From: Actinomycetes bacterium
Lineage (GTDB): Bacteria; Actinomycetota; Actinomycetes; Actinomycetales; Microbacteriaceae
Assembly: GCA_023386365.1 (NCBI GenBank)
Contig: JAEWJX010000065.1
Coordinates: forward strand, 1-45,007
Direction: 5' to 3'
Length of the DNA stretch: 45,007 nt
Shown here in pieces: positions 30,468-38,815 of the stretch. Position 1 is the first letter of the stretch, and each line of letters opens with the position of its first letter. A model generated the notes under the pieces. The model saw nothing but the letters and a program-made list of their open reading frames with translations. It did not search any database and was not told where the DNA came from. The position numbers and the translations under genes were made by a program.

Positions 30468-31734
30468 CATCCGCCCCCGTGTCGTCGTCGTCGGTGGCGG
30501 GATCGCGGGCCTGGTGGCCGCGCGGGAGCTGGTGCTGGCCGGCCGTGACGTCACGCTGGTGGAGAAGTCCGCTCACCTCGGTGGTCAGGTCGCACGACAT
30601 TCCGTTGCGGGCATAGACCTCGACGCGGGCGCCGAGGCGTACGCCACGCGCGGTGACGAGTTGCCCCGCCTGCTCGCGACTCTGGGGTTGGCGGACGACA
30701 TCGTCACCCCGACTCCCGCGCCCGCGTGGGTGCAGCGCGCCACCGGCGGTGCGGTGCCGCTGCCCGCGACCAGCCTCCTCGGCATCCCCGGGGTGCCTCT
30801 CGCGCAGGACGTCATCGACGCGATCGGCTTCCCGGCGGCTTTGCGGGCCCAGCTCGACATGCTGATGCCCAGCCTCGTCGGGTCCAAGTCGGCGACCGTC
30901 GGCGAGCTCGTGCGGCGGCGGATGGGGCGGGCCGTTCTCGACGGCCTGGTCGCGCCGGTCGCGCGCGGCGTGCACTCGACCGACCCCGACCAGCTTGACC
31001 TCGACCGCGCGGCGCCGGGCCTCCGGCAGGCGCTGATGAGCACCGGCAGTCTCGGGCAGGCGGTGCGGTCGCTTCGGGACAAGGCGCCGGCGGGTTCGCT
31101 CGTCGCGTCGCTCCGCGGCGGCATGTTCCGCCTCGTCGACGCCCTCGCCGCAGACCTCGACCGCTTCGGCGTGCAGGTTCGCACCTCCACCGAGGTGACC
31201 GCCTACGACGCCGGGGGAGTGACGCTCGAGTCCGGTGAGCGTCTCCGCGGCGAGGTGCTGCTGGCCGCGCCCCTCGACGTCGACGCGACCCGCACCCGGG
31301 TGCAGGTGGCGACGATCGCCGTCGACGCTCCGGCACTCGCGGATGCGCCGCGAGGCACCGGCGTGCTGGTCGCGCCGGGCGTGGCGGGTGTCGGGGCGCG
31401 GGCGCTCACGCACCTCACCGCGAAGTGGGCTTGGTTGGCGGAACAGACCCCGCTGCAGCTGCTGCGTCTGTCGTACGACGACGGCGTCGAGGTCACGACC
31501 GAACTCGCCCGACGTGATGCCGAGGTGCTGCTCGGCACCCCGATCCCGACTCCGGTCGACGCCGCGCAGGTGGCGTGGGAGCGCGTGGGCCGTCGCGCGG
31601 ACGCGCAACATGCCATTGACGGAATGCATCGAGTGGGGGAGGCTGAATCTGGCACCGGACTGGCGGCCGTCGTCTCATACGCCCGATCGATCGTGGGCGC
31701 AATCCCCCCGAGGGGATCCGCAGGCGAGGGTTAG
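30454..31734 (+). CDS. hemY: Coproporphyrinogen III oxidase (HemY/CgoX, FAD-dependent)
   Basis: 426 aa flavoprotein. In actinobacteria this enzyme oxidises coproporphyrinogen III to coproporphyrin III rather than acting on protoporphyrinogen; presence of hemQ in the same cluster supports that. Seen: FAD motif VVVGGGIAGLVAAREL (11-26), VTLVEKSAHLGGQ, and the C-terminal GTGLAAVV with a 20-residue extension rich in Gly/Pro. ATG at 30454 overlaps hemE by 14 bp. Annotated in many genomes as hemG. Confidence 0.92.
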   Translation: MPAADIRPRVVVVGGGIAGLVAARELVLAGRDVTLVEKSAHLGGQVARHSVAGIDLDAGAEAYATRGDELPRLLATLGLADDIVTPTPAPAWVQRATGGAVPLPATSLLGIPGVPLAQDVIDAIGFPAALRAQLDMLMPSLVGSKSATVGELVRRRMGRAVLDGLVAPVARGVHSTDPDQLDLDRAAPGLRQALMSTGSLGQAVRSLRDKAPAGSLVASLRGGMFRLVDALAADLDRFGVQVRTSTEVTAYDAGGVTLESGERLRGEVLLAAPLDVDATRTRVQVATIAVDAPALADAPRGTGVLVAPGVAGVGARALTHLTAKWAWLAEQTPLQLLRLSYDDGVEVTTELARRDAEVLLGTPIPTPVDAAQVAWERVGRRADAQHAIDGMHRVGEAESGTGLAAVVSYARSIVGAIPPRGSAGEG

Positions 31735-31768
31735 TCTGGATCGGCGGCTCAGACGAACGGAGTGCACC

Positions 31769-32116
31769 ATGAAAGGCAAGATCCTCTTCCTCGCCGGACT
31801 CGGTGTGGGCTACGTGCTCGGCACGCGAGCCGGGCGCGAGCGCTACGAGCAGCTCAAGCGCGCGGCGAGCAACTTCTGGAACACACCGGCCGTGCAGAAG
31901 CAGGTCGACACGGTGCAGGACTTCGTGAAAGACAAGGCGCCCGACGTCGTCGAGTTCGTCGCCGACGGCGCCAAGAAGGTCGCGGCGCAGGTCTCGGGTC
32001 GCAGCAGCGGTACTACCCCTGCGAAGCGCTCGACCTCCTCGACCGGGGCGAAGAAGTCCACGCCGGCGAAGAAGTCGACCACCACCACCAAGAAGCCGAC
32101 CTCGTCGTCGAACTGA
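31769..32116 (+). CDS. YtxH-like small membrane/stress protein
   Basis: 115 aa: one N-terminal hydrophobic segment with glycines (KGKILFLAGLGVGYVLGTRAG), an amphipathic helix (about 25-75) and a Lys/Ser/Thr/Pro-rich disordered tail (KKSTPAKKS type). This matches YtxH-type general-stress proteins. ACGGAG six bases upstream gives a normal Shine-Dalgarno start. Separate from hemY by 34 bp containing TAGTCT, a possible -10. Function unknown. Confidence 0.78.
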   Translation: MKGKILFLAGLGVGYVLGTRAGRERYEQLKRAASNFWNTPAVQKQVDTVQDFVKDKAPDVVEFVADGAKKVAAQVSGRSSGTTPAKRSTSSTGAKKSTPAKKSTTTTKKPTSSSN

Positions 32117-32129
32117 GAGGCGTGAGCCG

Positions 32130-32555
32130 ATGACCGAGCCGCACGAGGCACCGCGCCCCAAGCCGAAGCGCTCGCTGATCGAACTGGTCGCGGGCCTGCC
32201 CGATCAGGTGCAGGAGCTCGTCCAGCGCGAGATCGAGCTCGTCAAGACCGAGCTCACCGAGAAGCTCAAGGCCATCGGAACCGGTGGCGGGCTGATCGTC
32301 GGCGCCGCCGTGACGGTGCTGTTCTTCATCGGCGTACTGCTGACGCTCGCCATCATCGGGCTCAGCTACGTGATGCCGGACTGGGCTGCAGCGCTCGTCG
32401 TCGCGGGGGTGCTGCTGCTCACCGCGATCATCCTCGCGCTGGTCGGCTACCGCATCCTGCAGCGCGGGGTGCCGCCGGTGCCGACCGAGGCGATCGAATC
32501 CATCCAGAAAGACCTCAACGCGATCAAGGGCATGGGAAAGCGAGAAGATTCATGA
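32130..32555 (+). CDS. Phage-holin-3_6-type (DUF1469/YqjE-like) membrane protein
   Basis: 141 aa: basic N-terminus, amphipathic helix with VQELVQREIELVKTELTEKL, two transmembrane helices (about 50-72 and 82-106) and a cytosolic tail. Despite the family name, these proteins are chromosomal envelope/stress proteins in actinobacteria, not lysis holins. It begins 13 bp after the YtxH-like gene and overlaps the next start as ATGA. Confidence 0.82.
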   Translation: MTEPHEAPRPKPKRSLIELVAGLPDQVQELVQREIELVKTELTEKLKAIGTGGGLIVGAAVTVLFFIGVLLTLAIIGLSYVMPDWAAALVVAGVLLLTAIILALVGYRILQRGVPPVPTEAIESIQKDLNAIKGMGKREDS

Positions 32556-32791
32556 GCAACGCCACCGAGAACGCGAAGGCTGCGGCCGCGAAGGCCCGCC
32601 ACGACCTGGCCGACACCCTCGACGCGATCGAGGACAAGTTCAACGTGCCCAAGCGCACGGGCGAGCTCGCCGAGAAGGCGAAGGTCGCGTACGAGAAGAA
32701 CCCGGTGCCGTGGATCATCGGCGGTGCCGCTGTGGCGATCATCGCCGTCGGTCTCGTCGCATGGGCGATCTTCGGCGGCGACGACGACTGA
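32552..32791 (+). CDS. DUF3618-like/ElaB-type small membrane protein
   Basis: 79 aa: Ala/Lys-rich amphipathic helix (1-52, with KARHDLADTLDAIEDKFNVP) and one C-terminal transmembrane helix (about 54-74) ending GGDDD. DUF3618 proteins commonly follow the DUF1469 holin-like gene. Function unknown, probably membrane- or ribosome-associated in stress like YqjD/ElaB. ATG overlaps the upstream stop. Confidence 0.72.
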   Translation: MSNATENAKAAAAKARHDLADTLDAIEDKFNVPKRTGELAEKAKVAYEKNPVPWIIGGAAVAIIAVGLVAWAIFGGDDD

Positions 32792-32805
32792 CCGGACTGG
32801 TCGAT

Positions 32806-32834
32806 TCGCCCCCCGCGGGCGATAGGGGGAGGAT
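32806..32834 (+). promoter_or_regulatory. Dyad and leaderless -10 upstream of hemQ
   Basis: TCGCCC-CCCGC-GGGCGA (32806-32822), then GAGGAT (32829-32834) and six bases to the hemQ GTG. GAGGAT with a six-base spacer is identical to the hemE arrangement. The dyad could terminate the small-gene trio or bind a regulator. Confidence 0.45.
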
Positions 32835-32840
32835 AGACGG

Positions 32841-33533
32841 GTGACGTCTGAGACCCCCGTCCCGTCCGAGAACAGCCCCGAGAGCCCGAGCGGCTTCACC
32901 CTGTGGGCGGTGTGGCGCCGCGACCCCACGGGCGCCCCCGGCGCGGCCGACGGACTCGCGGAGGCCGTCGCCGAGGTCGAAGCCTCGGGTGTCGTGCTCC
33001 GCGGCCTCTACGACGTCTCCGGACTGCGGGCCGACGCCGACCTGATGGTGTGGCTGCACGGCGACACCGCCGAGTCCCTGCAGGCGGCCCTCCGCATCCT
33101 GCGCCGCGTTCCCGCGATCGGCGCCCTGCTCCCCACCTGGAACGCGATGGGCGTGCACCGCGACGCCGAGTTCAGCCGCTCGCACGCGCCCAGCTTCCTG
33201 CGCGGGCTCCCGCCGAAGGGCTGGGTCACCGTCTACCCGTTCGTGCGCAGCTACGACTGGTACCTGCTGCCCGACGAGGAGCGCCGCGCGATGCTCGCCG
33301 ACCACGGCCGCAAGGGTTCCGAGTACCCGAGCGTGCAGGCCAACACGGTCGCCAGCTTCGCGCTGGGCGACTACGAGTGGATCCTGGCGCTCGAAGCGGA
33401 TGAGGTGGTCGACCTGGTCGACCTGATGCGCCACCTGCGCAAGACGGAGGCGCGCATGCACATCCGCGAAGAGGTGCCGTTCTTCACGGGTCGGCGCATC
33501 GAGTTCGACGAACTGGCCGAGGTGCTGTCGTGA
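32841..33533 (+). CDS. hemQ: Coproheme decarboxylase (HemQ/ChdC)
   Basis: 230 aa chlorite-dismutase-fold enzyme that decarboxylates coproheme to haem b with peroxide, the last step of the coproporphyrin pathway. Seen: Tyr132 in WVTVYPF (the radical tyrosine position), proximal His155 in ADHGRKGSEYP, and His115 (SRSHAP) in the place of the actinobacterial distal histidine. N-terminal 18 residues are Ser/Pro-rich and disordered. Leaderless GTG; overlaps hemH as GTGA. Confidence 0.93.
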   Translation: MTSETPVPSENSPESPSGFTLWAVWRRDPTGAPGAADGLAEAVAEVEASGVVLRGLYDVSGLRADADLMVWLHGDTAESLQAALRILRRVPAIGALLPTWNAMGVHRDAEFSRSHAPSFLRGLPPKGWVTVYPFVRSYDWYLLPDEERRAMLADHGRKGSEYPSVQANTVASFALGDYEWILALEADEVVDLVDLMRHLRKTEARMHIREEVPFFTGRRIEFDELAEVLS

Positions 33534-34705
33534 CGATCACGAACGGTATGGCTCCGGGACTGGTCCCCGCGGCGACCTCCGCCGCCGAGCAGGGGCCCGA
33601 GCATGTGGAGGAGGCGGTCGCGTACGACGCGATCATCCTCGCCGGATTCGGGGGCCCGGAAGGCCAGGACGACGTGATCCCGTTCCTGCGGAACGTCACC
33701 CGTGGCCGCGGCATCCCCGACGAGCGGCTCGAGGAGGTGGCGCACCACTACCGCCACTTCGGCGGCGTCAGCCCGATCAATCAGCAGAACCGCGAACTGA
33801 AGGCTACGCTCGAAGCGGAGCTCGCATCCCGGGGCATCGACCTGCCGGTGATCTGGGGCAACCGCAACTGGGACCCGTACCTCTCTGAGGCGCTGAACGA
33901 GGCGCACGAGCGCGGTTTCCGCGCCCTCATCGGGCTGGCGACGAGCGCCTACTCCAGCTTCTCCAGCTGCCGTCAGTATCGCGAGGACTTCGCGATCGCC
34001 CTCGACCAGACCGGTCTCGAAGGTGAGCTGCGCATCGACAAGGTGCGGCAGTTCTTCGACCACCCCGGTTTCGTGGAGCCGTTCGTCGACGGCGTGCGCA
34101 CGGCGGTCGCCGACCTCGTGGGCCGCGGGTTCGCCAACGACGAGATCCACGTCGTATTCGCCACCCACTCGATCCCCACCGCCGACGCGGAGCGTTCCGG
34201 TAACCGCGAGGTCGACTACGGTCCCGGGGGCGCCTACGCGGCGCAGCACCTGGCGGTGGCCGAGGTCGTGATGCGCGAGGCGGGCGCCGACCTCGCCTGG
34301 GAGCTCGTCTACCAGTCGCGTTCGGGCCCGCCCACCCAGCCGTGGCTGGAACCGGATGTGAACGACGTGATCGAGGCGCTCCCCGAGAGCGGCGTCAAGG
34401 CCGTCGTGATCGTGCCCCTCGGGTTCGTCAGCGATCACATGGAGGTGCTCTGGGACCTCGACACGGAGGCCGTCGAGACCGCCGAAGAAGCGGGTCTCGT
34501 CGCGATCCGCACCCCCACGCCGGGTACGCATCCGGCGTATGTGCGGGGGCTCGTCGACCTGGTGCTGGAGCGTGTGAACGGCACACCCACCGCCGAGCGC
34601 CCCGCCCTCACCGAGCTGGGGCCCTGGTACGACGTGTGCCGCCCCGGATGCTGCGAGAACGTGCGCGCCGGATTCAAGCCGGCGATCGCGGGGGTCGCAC
34701 CGTGA
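33530..34705 (+). CDS. hemH: Coproporphyrin III ferrochelatase (HemH/CpfC)
   Basis: 391 aa. Inserts iron into coproporphyrin III. Seen: LAGFGGPEGQDDVIPFLRNVTRGRGIP (outline, 37-63), HSIP motif (FATHSIPTADA) with the catalytic His, and VVIVPLGFVSDHMEVLWDLD. Cysteines at 147 (FSSCRQ) and 370, 374, 375 (CRPGCC) match the positions of the [2Fe-2S] ligands known in mycobacterial ferrochelatase, so a cluster is likely. GTG start overlaps hemQ stop; its stop overlaps hemC as GTGA. Confidence 0.94.
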   Translation: MTITNGMAPGLVPAATSAAEQGPEHVEEAVAYDAIILAGFGGPEGQDDVIPFLRNVTRGRGIPDERLEEVAHHYRHFGGVSPINQQNRELKATLEAELASRGIDLPVIWGNRNWDPYLSEALNEAHERGFRALIGLATSAYSSFSSCRQYREDFAIALDQTGLEGELRIDKVRQFFDHPGFVEPFVDGVRTAVADLVGRGFANDEIHVVFATHSIPTADAERSGNREVDYGPGGAYAAQHLAVAEVVMREAGADLAWELVYQSRSGPPTQPWLEPDVNDVIEALPESGVKAVVIVPLGFVSDHMEVLWDLDTEAVETAEEAGLVAIRTPTPGTHPAYVRGLVDLVLERVNGTPTAERPALTELGPWYDVCRPGCCENVRAGFKPAIAGVAP

Positions 34706-35619
34706 GCGGGCTGCGCATCGGCACGCGGGGGAGTGCGCTGGCCCTCGCCCAGGCCGGCACGGTGGCCGAGAAACTCGGCGCGGAACTCGTCGTGATCGAG
34801 AGCGAAGGTGATCGCAGCGACGCGTCACTCGCGTCACTCGGCGGTGCCGGCGTGTTCGTCGCGGCTTTGCGTGAGGCGCTGCTCGCCGGCACGGTCGACG
34901 CGGTCGTGCACTCCTACAAAGACCTCCCCACGGCGCCTGTCGACGGACTCGTCGTCGCTGCGGTGCCGAAGCGGGCGGATGCGCGTGACGCGCTCTGCGC
35001 ATCCGGCGGCCACGACCTCGACTCGCTGCCCGCCGGTGCCCGCGTGGGCACGGGCTCGCCGCGCCGCCGCGCCCAGCTGCTGCGCCGCCGCCCCGACCTC
35101 GAGGTGGTCGACATCCGCGGCAACATCGACACCCGCCTCGGCCGTCTCGACACGGACGACCCGGAGCGACGCCTCGACGCGATCGTGCTCGCCGCCGCTG
35201 GCCTGGAGCGGCTCGGCCGCACCGACGCCGTCACCGAATGGCTGAGCCTCACCTCCTGGCCCACTGCGCCGGCGCAGGGGGCGCTCGCCATCGAGACGCG
35301 GCGCGGCGACGAGAAGAAGGTCTCGAAGCTCGACCACAAGCCGAGCCGCCTCGCCGCCGAAGCGGAACGGGGCGTGCTGGCGCGACTCGAAGCCGGGTGT
35401 GCGGCACCGCTTGGCGCGAGCGCGCTCCTCGACGACGGCCTGCTGTTCCTGTCGGCGCGCGTCTACTCGCTGGACGGCTCCGAACATCTCACCTCGTCGC
35501 ACGCCGCGTACCCGGAAGACACCACGAAGCCGGCGGACGAGATCGCGCAGCGCGTGGCCGACGAACTCCTCGCCGCAGGCGCGGCCGACATCGCACCCCT
35601 CGGAGGCGCACGATCGTGA
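34702..35619 (+). CDS. hemC: Hydroxymethylbilane synthase
   Basis: 305 aa. Polymerises four porphobilinogens on a dipyrromethane cofactor. Seen: RIGTRGSALALAQA (5-18), HSYKDLPT (70-77), GTGSPRRRAQL, VVDIRGNIDTRL and cofactor-bearing Cys233 in EAGCAAPLGA. GTG at 34702 lies within GTGA of the hemH stop; a longer upstream frame is only an antisense-free shadow. Confidence 0.95.
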   Translation: MSGLRIGTRGSALALAQAGTVAEKLGAELVVIESEGDRSDASLASLGGAGVFVAALREALLAGTVDAVVHSYKDLPTAPVDGLVVAAVPKRADARDALCASGGHDLDSLPAGARVGTGSPRRRAQLLRRRPDLEVVDIRGNIDTRLGRLDTDDPERRLDAIVLAAAGLERLGRTDAVTEWLSLTSWPTAPAQGALAIETRRGDEKKVSKLDHKPSRLAAEAERGVLARLEAGCAAPLGASALLDDGLLFLSARVYSLDGSEHLTSSHAAYPEDTTKPADEIAQRVADELLAAGAADIAPLGGARS

Positions 35620-36383
35620 CCACCGAATCCGCGAAGAAGCCGCTCGCCGGATGGCGGGTGCTGGTGCCGCGCGGCGGCAAGTGGGGCGACGGCGTCGCGG
35701 CGACCGTACGTGGCTTCGGCGGCATCCCGGTGATCTCCCCGCTCATCAACTTCGCCAGCACCGACGACCCCACGAGTCTCGCCAACGCCCTCCACGAACT
35801 GCAGGACGGTCAGTTCGCGTGGCTCGTCGTCACCAGCGCCACCACGGTGGATGTGCTGATGAGCCAGCGGGTGAAGGTTCCCGAAGGCACACGGATCGCG
35901 GCCGTCGGCGAGACGACCGCGGCGGCACTGCAGCTCGCCGGCTACGTGGTCGACTTCGTGCCCACCTCCGACAACTCGGCCCGCGGTCTGGTGAAGGAGT
36001 GGCCCGACTCCGGCATCCGGGGGCGCGTGCTGATTCCGCAGTCCGACATCGCGGAGCCGACACTCGTCGCCGGACTCTCGAAGCTGGGTTTCGACGTGGA
36101 ATTCGTCTCCGCCTACCGCACAGTCGGTGTACCGGCGGCGATCGAAGTGAAGACGGATGTCGCCTCCGGACGCATCCGCGCCATCCTGGTGACCTCCGGT
36201 TCGGTCGCGCGTCAGGTGGCTGAGCAGCTGACCCCGCTTCCGGATGAGACGGTCGTCGCCTGCATCGGCCCGCGCACCGCGTTCGACACGCGTGCGGCCG
36301 GTCTGCCGGTGCATGTGATCGCCGACGAACGCAGTGTCGACTCGCTCATCGAGGCGCTCGTCGAATACGCGGAGGCAGAATGA
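35616..36383 (+). CDS. hemD: Uroporphyrinogen III synthase
   Basis: 255 aa, two Rossmann-like lobes joined by beta strands, weakly conserved as usual for HemD. Seen: WRVLVPRGGKWGDGVAATVRGFGGIPVISPLI (outline, 13-44), WLVVTSATTVDVL, AVGETTAAALQLAGY and ILVTSGSVARQVAEQL plus ACIGPRTAFDTRAAG. Cyclises hydroxymethylbilane with inversion of ring D. GTG start overlaps hemC; stop overlaps hemB as ATGA, so it is tightly placed in the operon. Confidence 0.92.
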   Translation: MTTESAKKPLAGWRVLVPRGGKWGDGVAATVRGFGGIPVISPLINFASTDDPTSLANALHELQDGQFAWLVVTSATTVDVLMSQRVKVPEGTRIAAVGETTAAALQLAGYVVDFVPTSDNSARGLVKEWPDSGIRGRVLIPQSDIAEPTLVAGLSKLGFDVEFVSAYRTVGVPAAIEVKTDVASGRIRAILVTSGSVARQVAEQLTPLPDETVVACIGPRTAFDTRAAGLPVHVIADERSVDSLIEALVEYAEAE

Positions 36384-37357
36384 GCACCCCCGACATCCGT
36401 CCGCGGCGGCTGCGACAGAGCGCCGCCTGGCGCCATCTCGTGCAGGAGACCCGTGTGGCCCCGGCGCAGCTGATCCTGCCGATGTTCATCGCCGAGGGTG
36501 CCACCGAGCCCCGACCGATCGCGTCGATGCCGGGGGTGGTGCAGCATTCGCTCGACTCGTTCCGCGCCGAACTGCACCGTGCGGCGACGGCCGGCGTCGG
36601 GGGAGTGATGCTCTTCGGCGTTCCCGAGCACAAGGATGCCGACGGCTCCGGCGCCACCGACGAGTACGGCATCCTCAACGTCGCCACGCGGCTCGCCGCC
36701 GCCGAGGTGGGCGACGCGCTCGTCGTGCAGACCGACCTGTGCCTCGACGAGTTCACCGACCACGGCCACTGCGGTGTGCTCGATGCGCAGGGCCGGGTCG
36801 ACAACGACGCCACCCTCGAGCGGTACCGCGACATGGCGCTCGTGCAGGCCGAAGCCGGCTCGCAGCTGCTCGGCCTGTCGGGGATGATGGACGGCCAGAC
36901 CGCCGCCGTGCGCGAAGCGCTCGACGACGCCGGACGCACCGATGTGCCGATCCTCGCCTACGCCGCGAAGTACGCGTCCGCCTTCTACGGCCCCTTCCGC
37001 GAGGCCGTGCAGTCGTCGCTGGTCGGCGACCGCCGCAGCTACCAGCTCGACCCCGCCAACCGGCGCGAAGGTCTGCGTGAGGTGGAGCTCGACGTGGCCG
37101 AAGGTGCCGACGTGGTGATGGTGAAACCCGCCATGAGCTACCTCGACGTGCTCGCCGACGCGGCCGCCGTGTCGCCGGTGCCCGTGTGGGCGTACCAGGT
37201 GAGCGGCGAGTACGCCATGATCGCCGCCGCCGCCGCGAACGGGTGGATCGACCTCGACCGCACCGTCGACGAGACGCTCACCTCCATCGTGCGCGCGGGA
37301 GCGGATGCGGTGCTCACCTACTTCGCCGTCGACGCCGCCGAGCGCTGGGCCCGCTGA
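36380..37357 (+). CDS. hemB: Delta-aminolevulinic acid dehydratase (porphobilinogen synthase)
   Basis: 325 aa. Condenses two ALA molecules. Schiff-base lysines Lys197 (AAKYASAFYGPF) and Lys249 (VKPAMSYLD) are present. The metal loop reads TDLCLDEFTDHGHCGVL: Cys121 and Cys131 remain but the middle zinc ligand is Asp123, between the classic Cys3 zinc type and the magnesium type. Such loops are common in actinobacteria. ATG overlaps hemD; stop overlaps hemL by one base (TGATG). Confidence 0.95.
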   Translation: MSTPDIRPRRLRQSAAWRHLVQETRVAPAQLILPMFIAEGATEPRPIASMPGVVQHSLDSFRAELHRAATAGVGGVMLFGVPEHKDADGSGATDEYGILNVATRLAAAEVGDALVVQTDLCLDEFTDHGHCGVLDAQGRVDNDATLERYRDMALVQAEAGSQLLGLSGMMDGQTAAVREALDDAGRTDVPILAYAAKYASAFYGPFREAVQSSLVGDRRSYQLDPANRREGLREVELDVAEGADVVMVKPAMSYLDVLADAAAVSPVPVWAYQVSGEYAMIAAAAANGWIDLDRTVDETLTSIVRAGADAVLTYFAVDAAERWAR

Positions 37358-38673
37358 TGGCATCCGCCAACGACGCCGCGTACGAGCGGGCGCAAGCCGC
37401 GCTGCCCGGCGGGGTGAACTCGCCGGTGCGCGCCTTCGGTTCCGTCGGCGGCACGCCGCGGTTCCTCGTCTCCGCGCAGGGTCCGTACGTGACGGATGTC
37501 GACGGTCGCGAGTACGTCGACCTGGTCGCCTCGTGGGGCCCGGCGCTGCTCGGGCACGCGCACCCGGAGGTCGTCGCAGCCGTGCAGGCGGCCGCCGCGC
37601 GGGGGCTGTCGTTCGGCGCATCAACGCCCGCCGAGACGGAACTCGCCGAACTGGTGCGGGGCCGCCTCGGGGCGGCGAGCGGCGTCGACAAGGTGCGGCT
37701 GGTGTCGACCGGCACCGAGGCGACGATGACCGCCATCCGCCTCGCCCGCGGCGCCACCGGACGCAACCTGATCATCAAGTTCGCCGGCCACTACCACGGG
37801 CACTCCGACGGCCTGCTGGCGGAAGCCGGATCCGGTATCGCCACCCAGGGGCTGCCCGGCTCGGCGGGTGTGCCCGCGCCGATCGCCGCCCAGACGCTCG
37901 TGCTGCCGTACAACGACCTCGACGCCGTGCGGGTCGCATTCGCCGCCCACCCGGGTGCGATCGCCGCCGTCATCACCGAAGCCGCGGGCGCGAACGCCGG
38001 CGTGCTCGCCCCGGAGCCCGGATTCAACCAGGCACTCGTCGAACTCGCCCACGCCCAGGGGGCGCTGCTCATCCTCGACGAGGTGCTCACCGGCTTCCGA
38101 GTCGGTCCCGCCGGATGGTGGGGCCTCGAGGGTGGCGACTGGGCGCCCGACCTCTTCACCTTCGGCAAAGTCGTCGGCGGGGGGATGCCGCTCGCGGCGC
38201 TCGCCGGACGTTCCGAACTGATGGACCAGCTGGCGCCTCTCGGACCCGTGTACCAGGCGGGCACCCTCAGCGGGAACCCGCTCGCCGTCACCGCCGGACT
38301 CACCACGCTGCGGCTCGCCGACGCCGCCGTTTACGCGCACGTCGACGCGGCGGCGGATGCGGTGGCCGCGGCCGTCTCGTCGGCGCTCGCCGCCGAAGGG
38401 GTCGCCCACGTGATCCCCCGCGCCGGCAGCCTGTTCTCGATCGCGTTCCGCGAGGCGCCCGTACGCGACTACGCCGACGCGAAGGCGCAGGATGCGTGGC
38501 GGTACGCGCCGTTCTTCCACGCACTCCTCGACGCGGGCGTCTCCGCCCCGCCGAGCGTCTTCGAGGCCTGGTTCCTCACCGCCGCCCACGACGACGCGGC
38601 CGTCGACCGCATCCTCGCCGCGCTGCCCGCGGCGGCCCGCGCCGCCGCATCCGCCACCCCGCCCGCGGTGTGA
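37357..38673 (+). CDS. hemL: Glutamate-1-semialdehyde 2,1-aminomutase
   Basis: 438 aa PLP enzyme, second step of the C5 route, taking the product of HemA. Seen: PGGVNSPVRAF (17-27), VSTGTEATMTAIRLARG, AGHYHGHSDGLL, DEVLTGFR and PLP-lysine Lys271 in FTFGKVVGGG. Last gene of the operon, so the first two pathway enzymes (HemA, HemL) bracket the whole set. A full copy of the dispersed repeat begins 4 bp after its stop. Confidence 0.96.
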   Translation: MASANDAAYERAQAALPGGVNSPVRAFGSVGGTPRFLVSAQGPYVTDVDGREYVDLVASWGPALLGHAHPEVVAAVQAAAARGLSFGASTPAETELAELVRGRLGAASGVDKVRLVSTGTEATMTAIRLARGATGRNLIIKFAGHYHGHSDGLLAEAGSGIATQGLPGSAGVPAPIAAQTLVLPYNDLDAVRVAFAAHPGAIAAVITEAAGANAGVLAPEPGFNQALVELAHAQGALLILDEVLTGFRVGPAGWWGLEGGDWAPDLFTFGKVVGGGMPLAALAGRSELMDQLAPLGPVYQAGTLSGNPLAVTAGLTTLRLADAAVYAHVDAAADAVAAAVSSALAAEGVAHVIPRAGSLFSIAFREAPVRDYADAKAQDAWRYAPFFHALLDAGVSAPPSVFEAWFLTAAHDDAAVDRILAALPAAARAAASATPPAV

Positions 38674-38676
38674 GCG

Positions 38677-38753
38677 GTGCCGCTGGCGCGGCGCTGTTTC
38701 GTGGGTTTCGAAACGCGTGCGGTGCTGCGCGCCGCGCGCTACTCAACCAGCGG
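38677..38753 (-). repeat. Dispersed palindrome-ended repeat, full copy C
   Basis: 77 bp, inverted relative to copy B at 28051-28127 and identical at 72 of 77 positions. Inverted ends CCGCTGG/CCAGCGG. It lies at the 3' end of hemL, as copy B lies at the 3' end of hemA; it can form GC-rich hairpins and may terminate. Confidence 0.88.
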
Positions 38754-38774
38754 GAGGGGGAGAGGAGGTGGGCG

Positions 38775-38792
38775 GCGCTACTCAACCGGCGG
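38775..38792 (-). repeat. Dispersed repeat, short copy D
   Basis: On the minus strand CCGCCGGTTGAGTAGCGC, the first 18 positions of the repeat with one change (T to C). It lies 24 bp before the 3' end of the DUF1304 gene in a convergent gap. Confidence 0.7.
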
Positions 38793-38815
38793 GAGAGCGG
38801 GAGGGGGCGGGGGCC

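Noticed and set aside
32130..32555. Holin, hence prophage
   Set aside because: The protein is a DUF1469-type chromosomal membrane protein; no other phage genes, integrase or att site are present.
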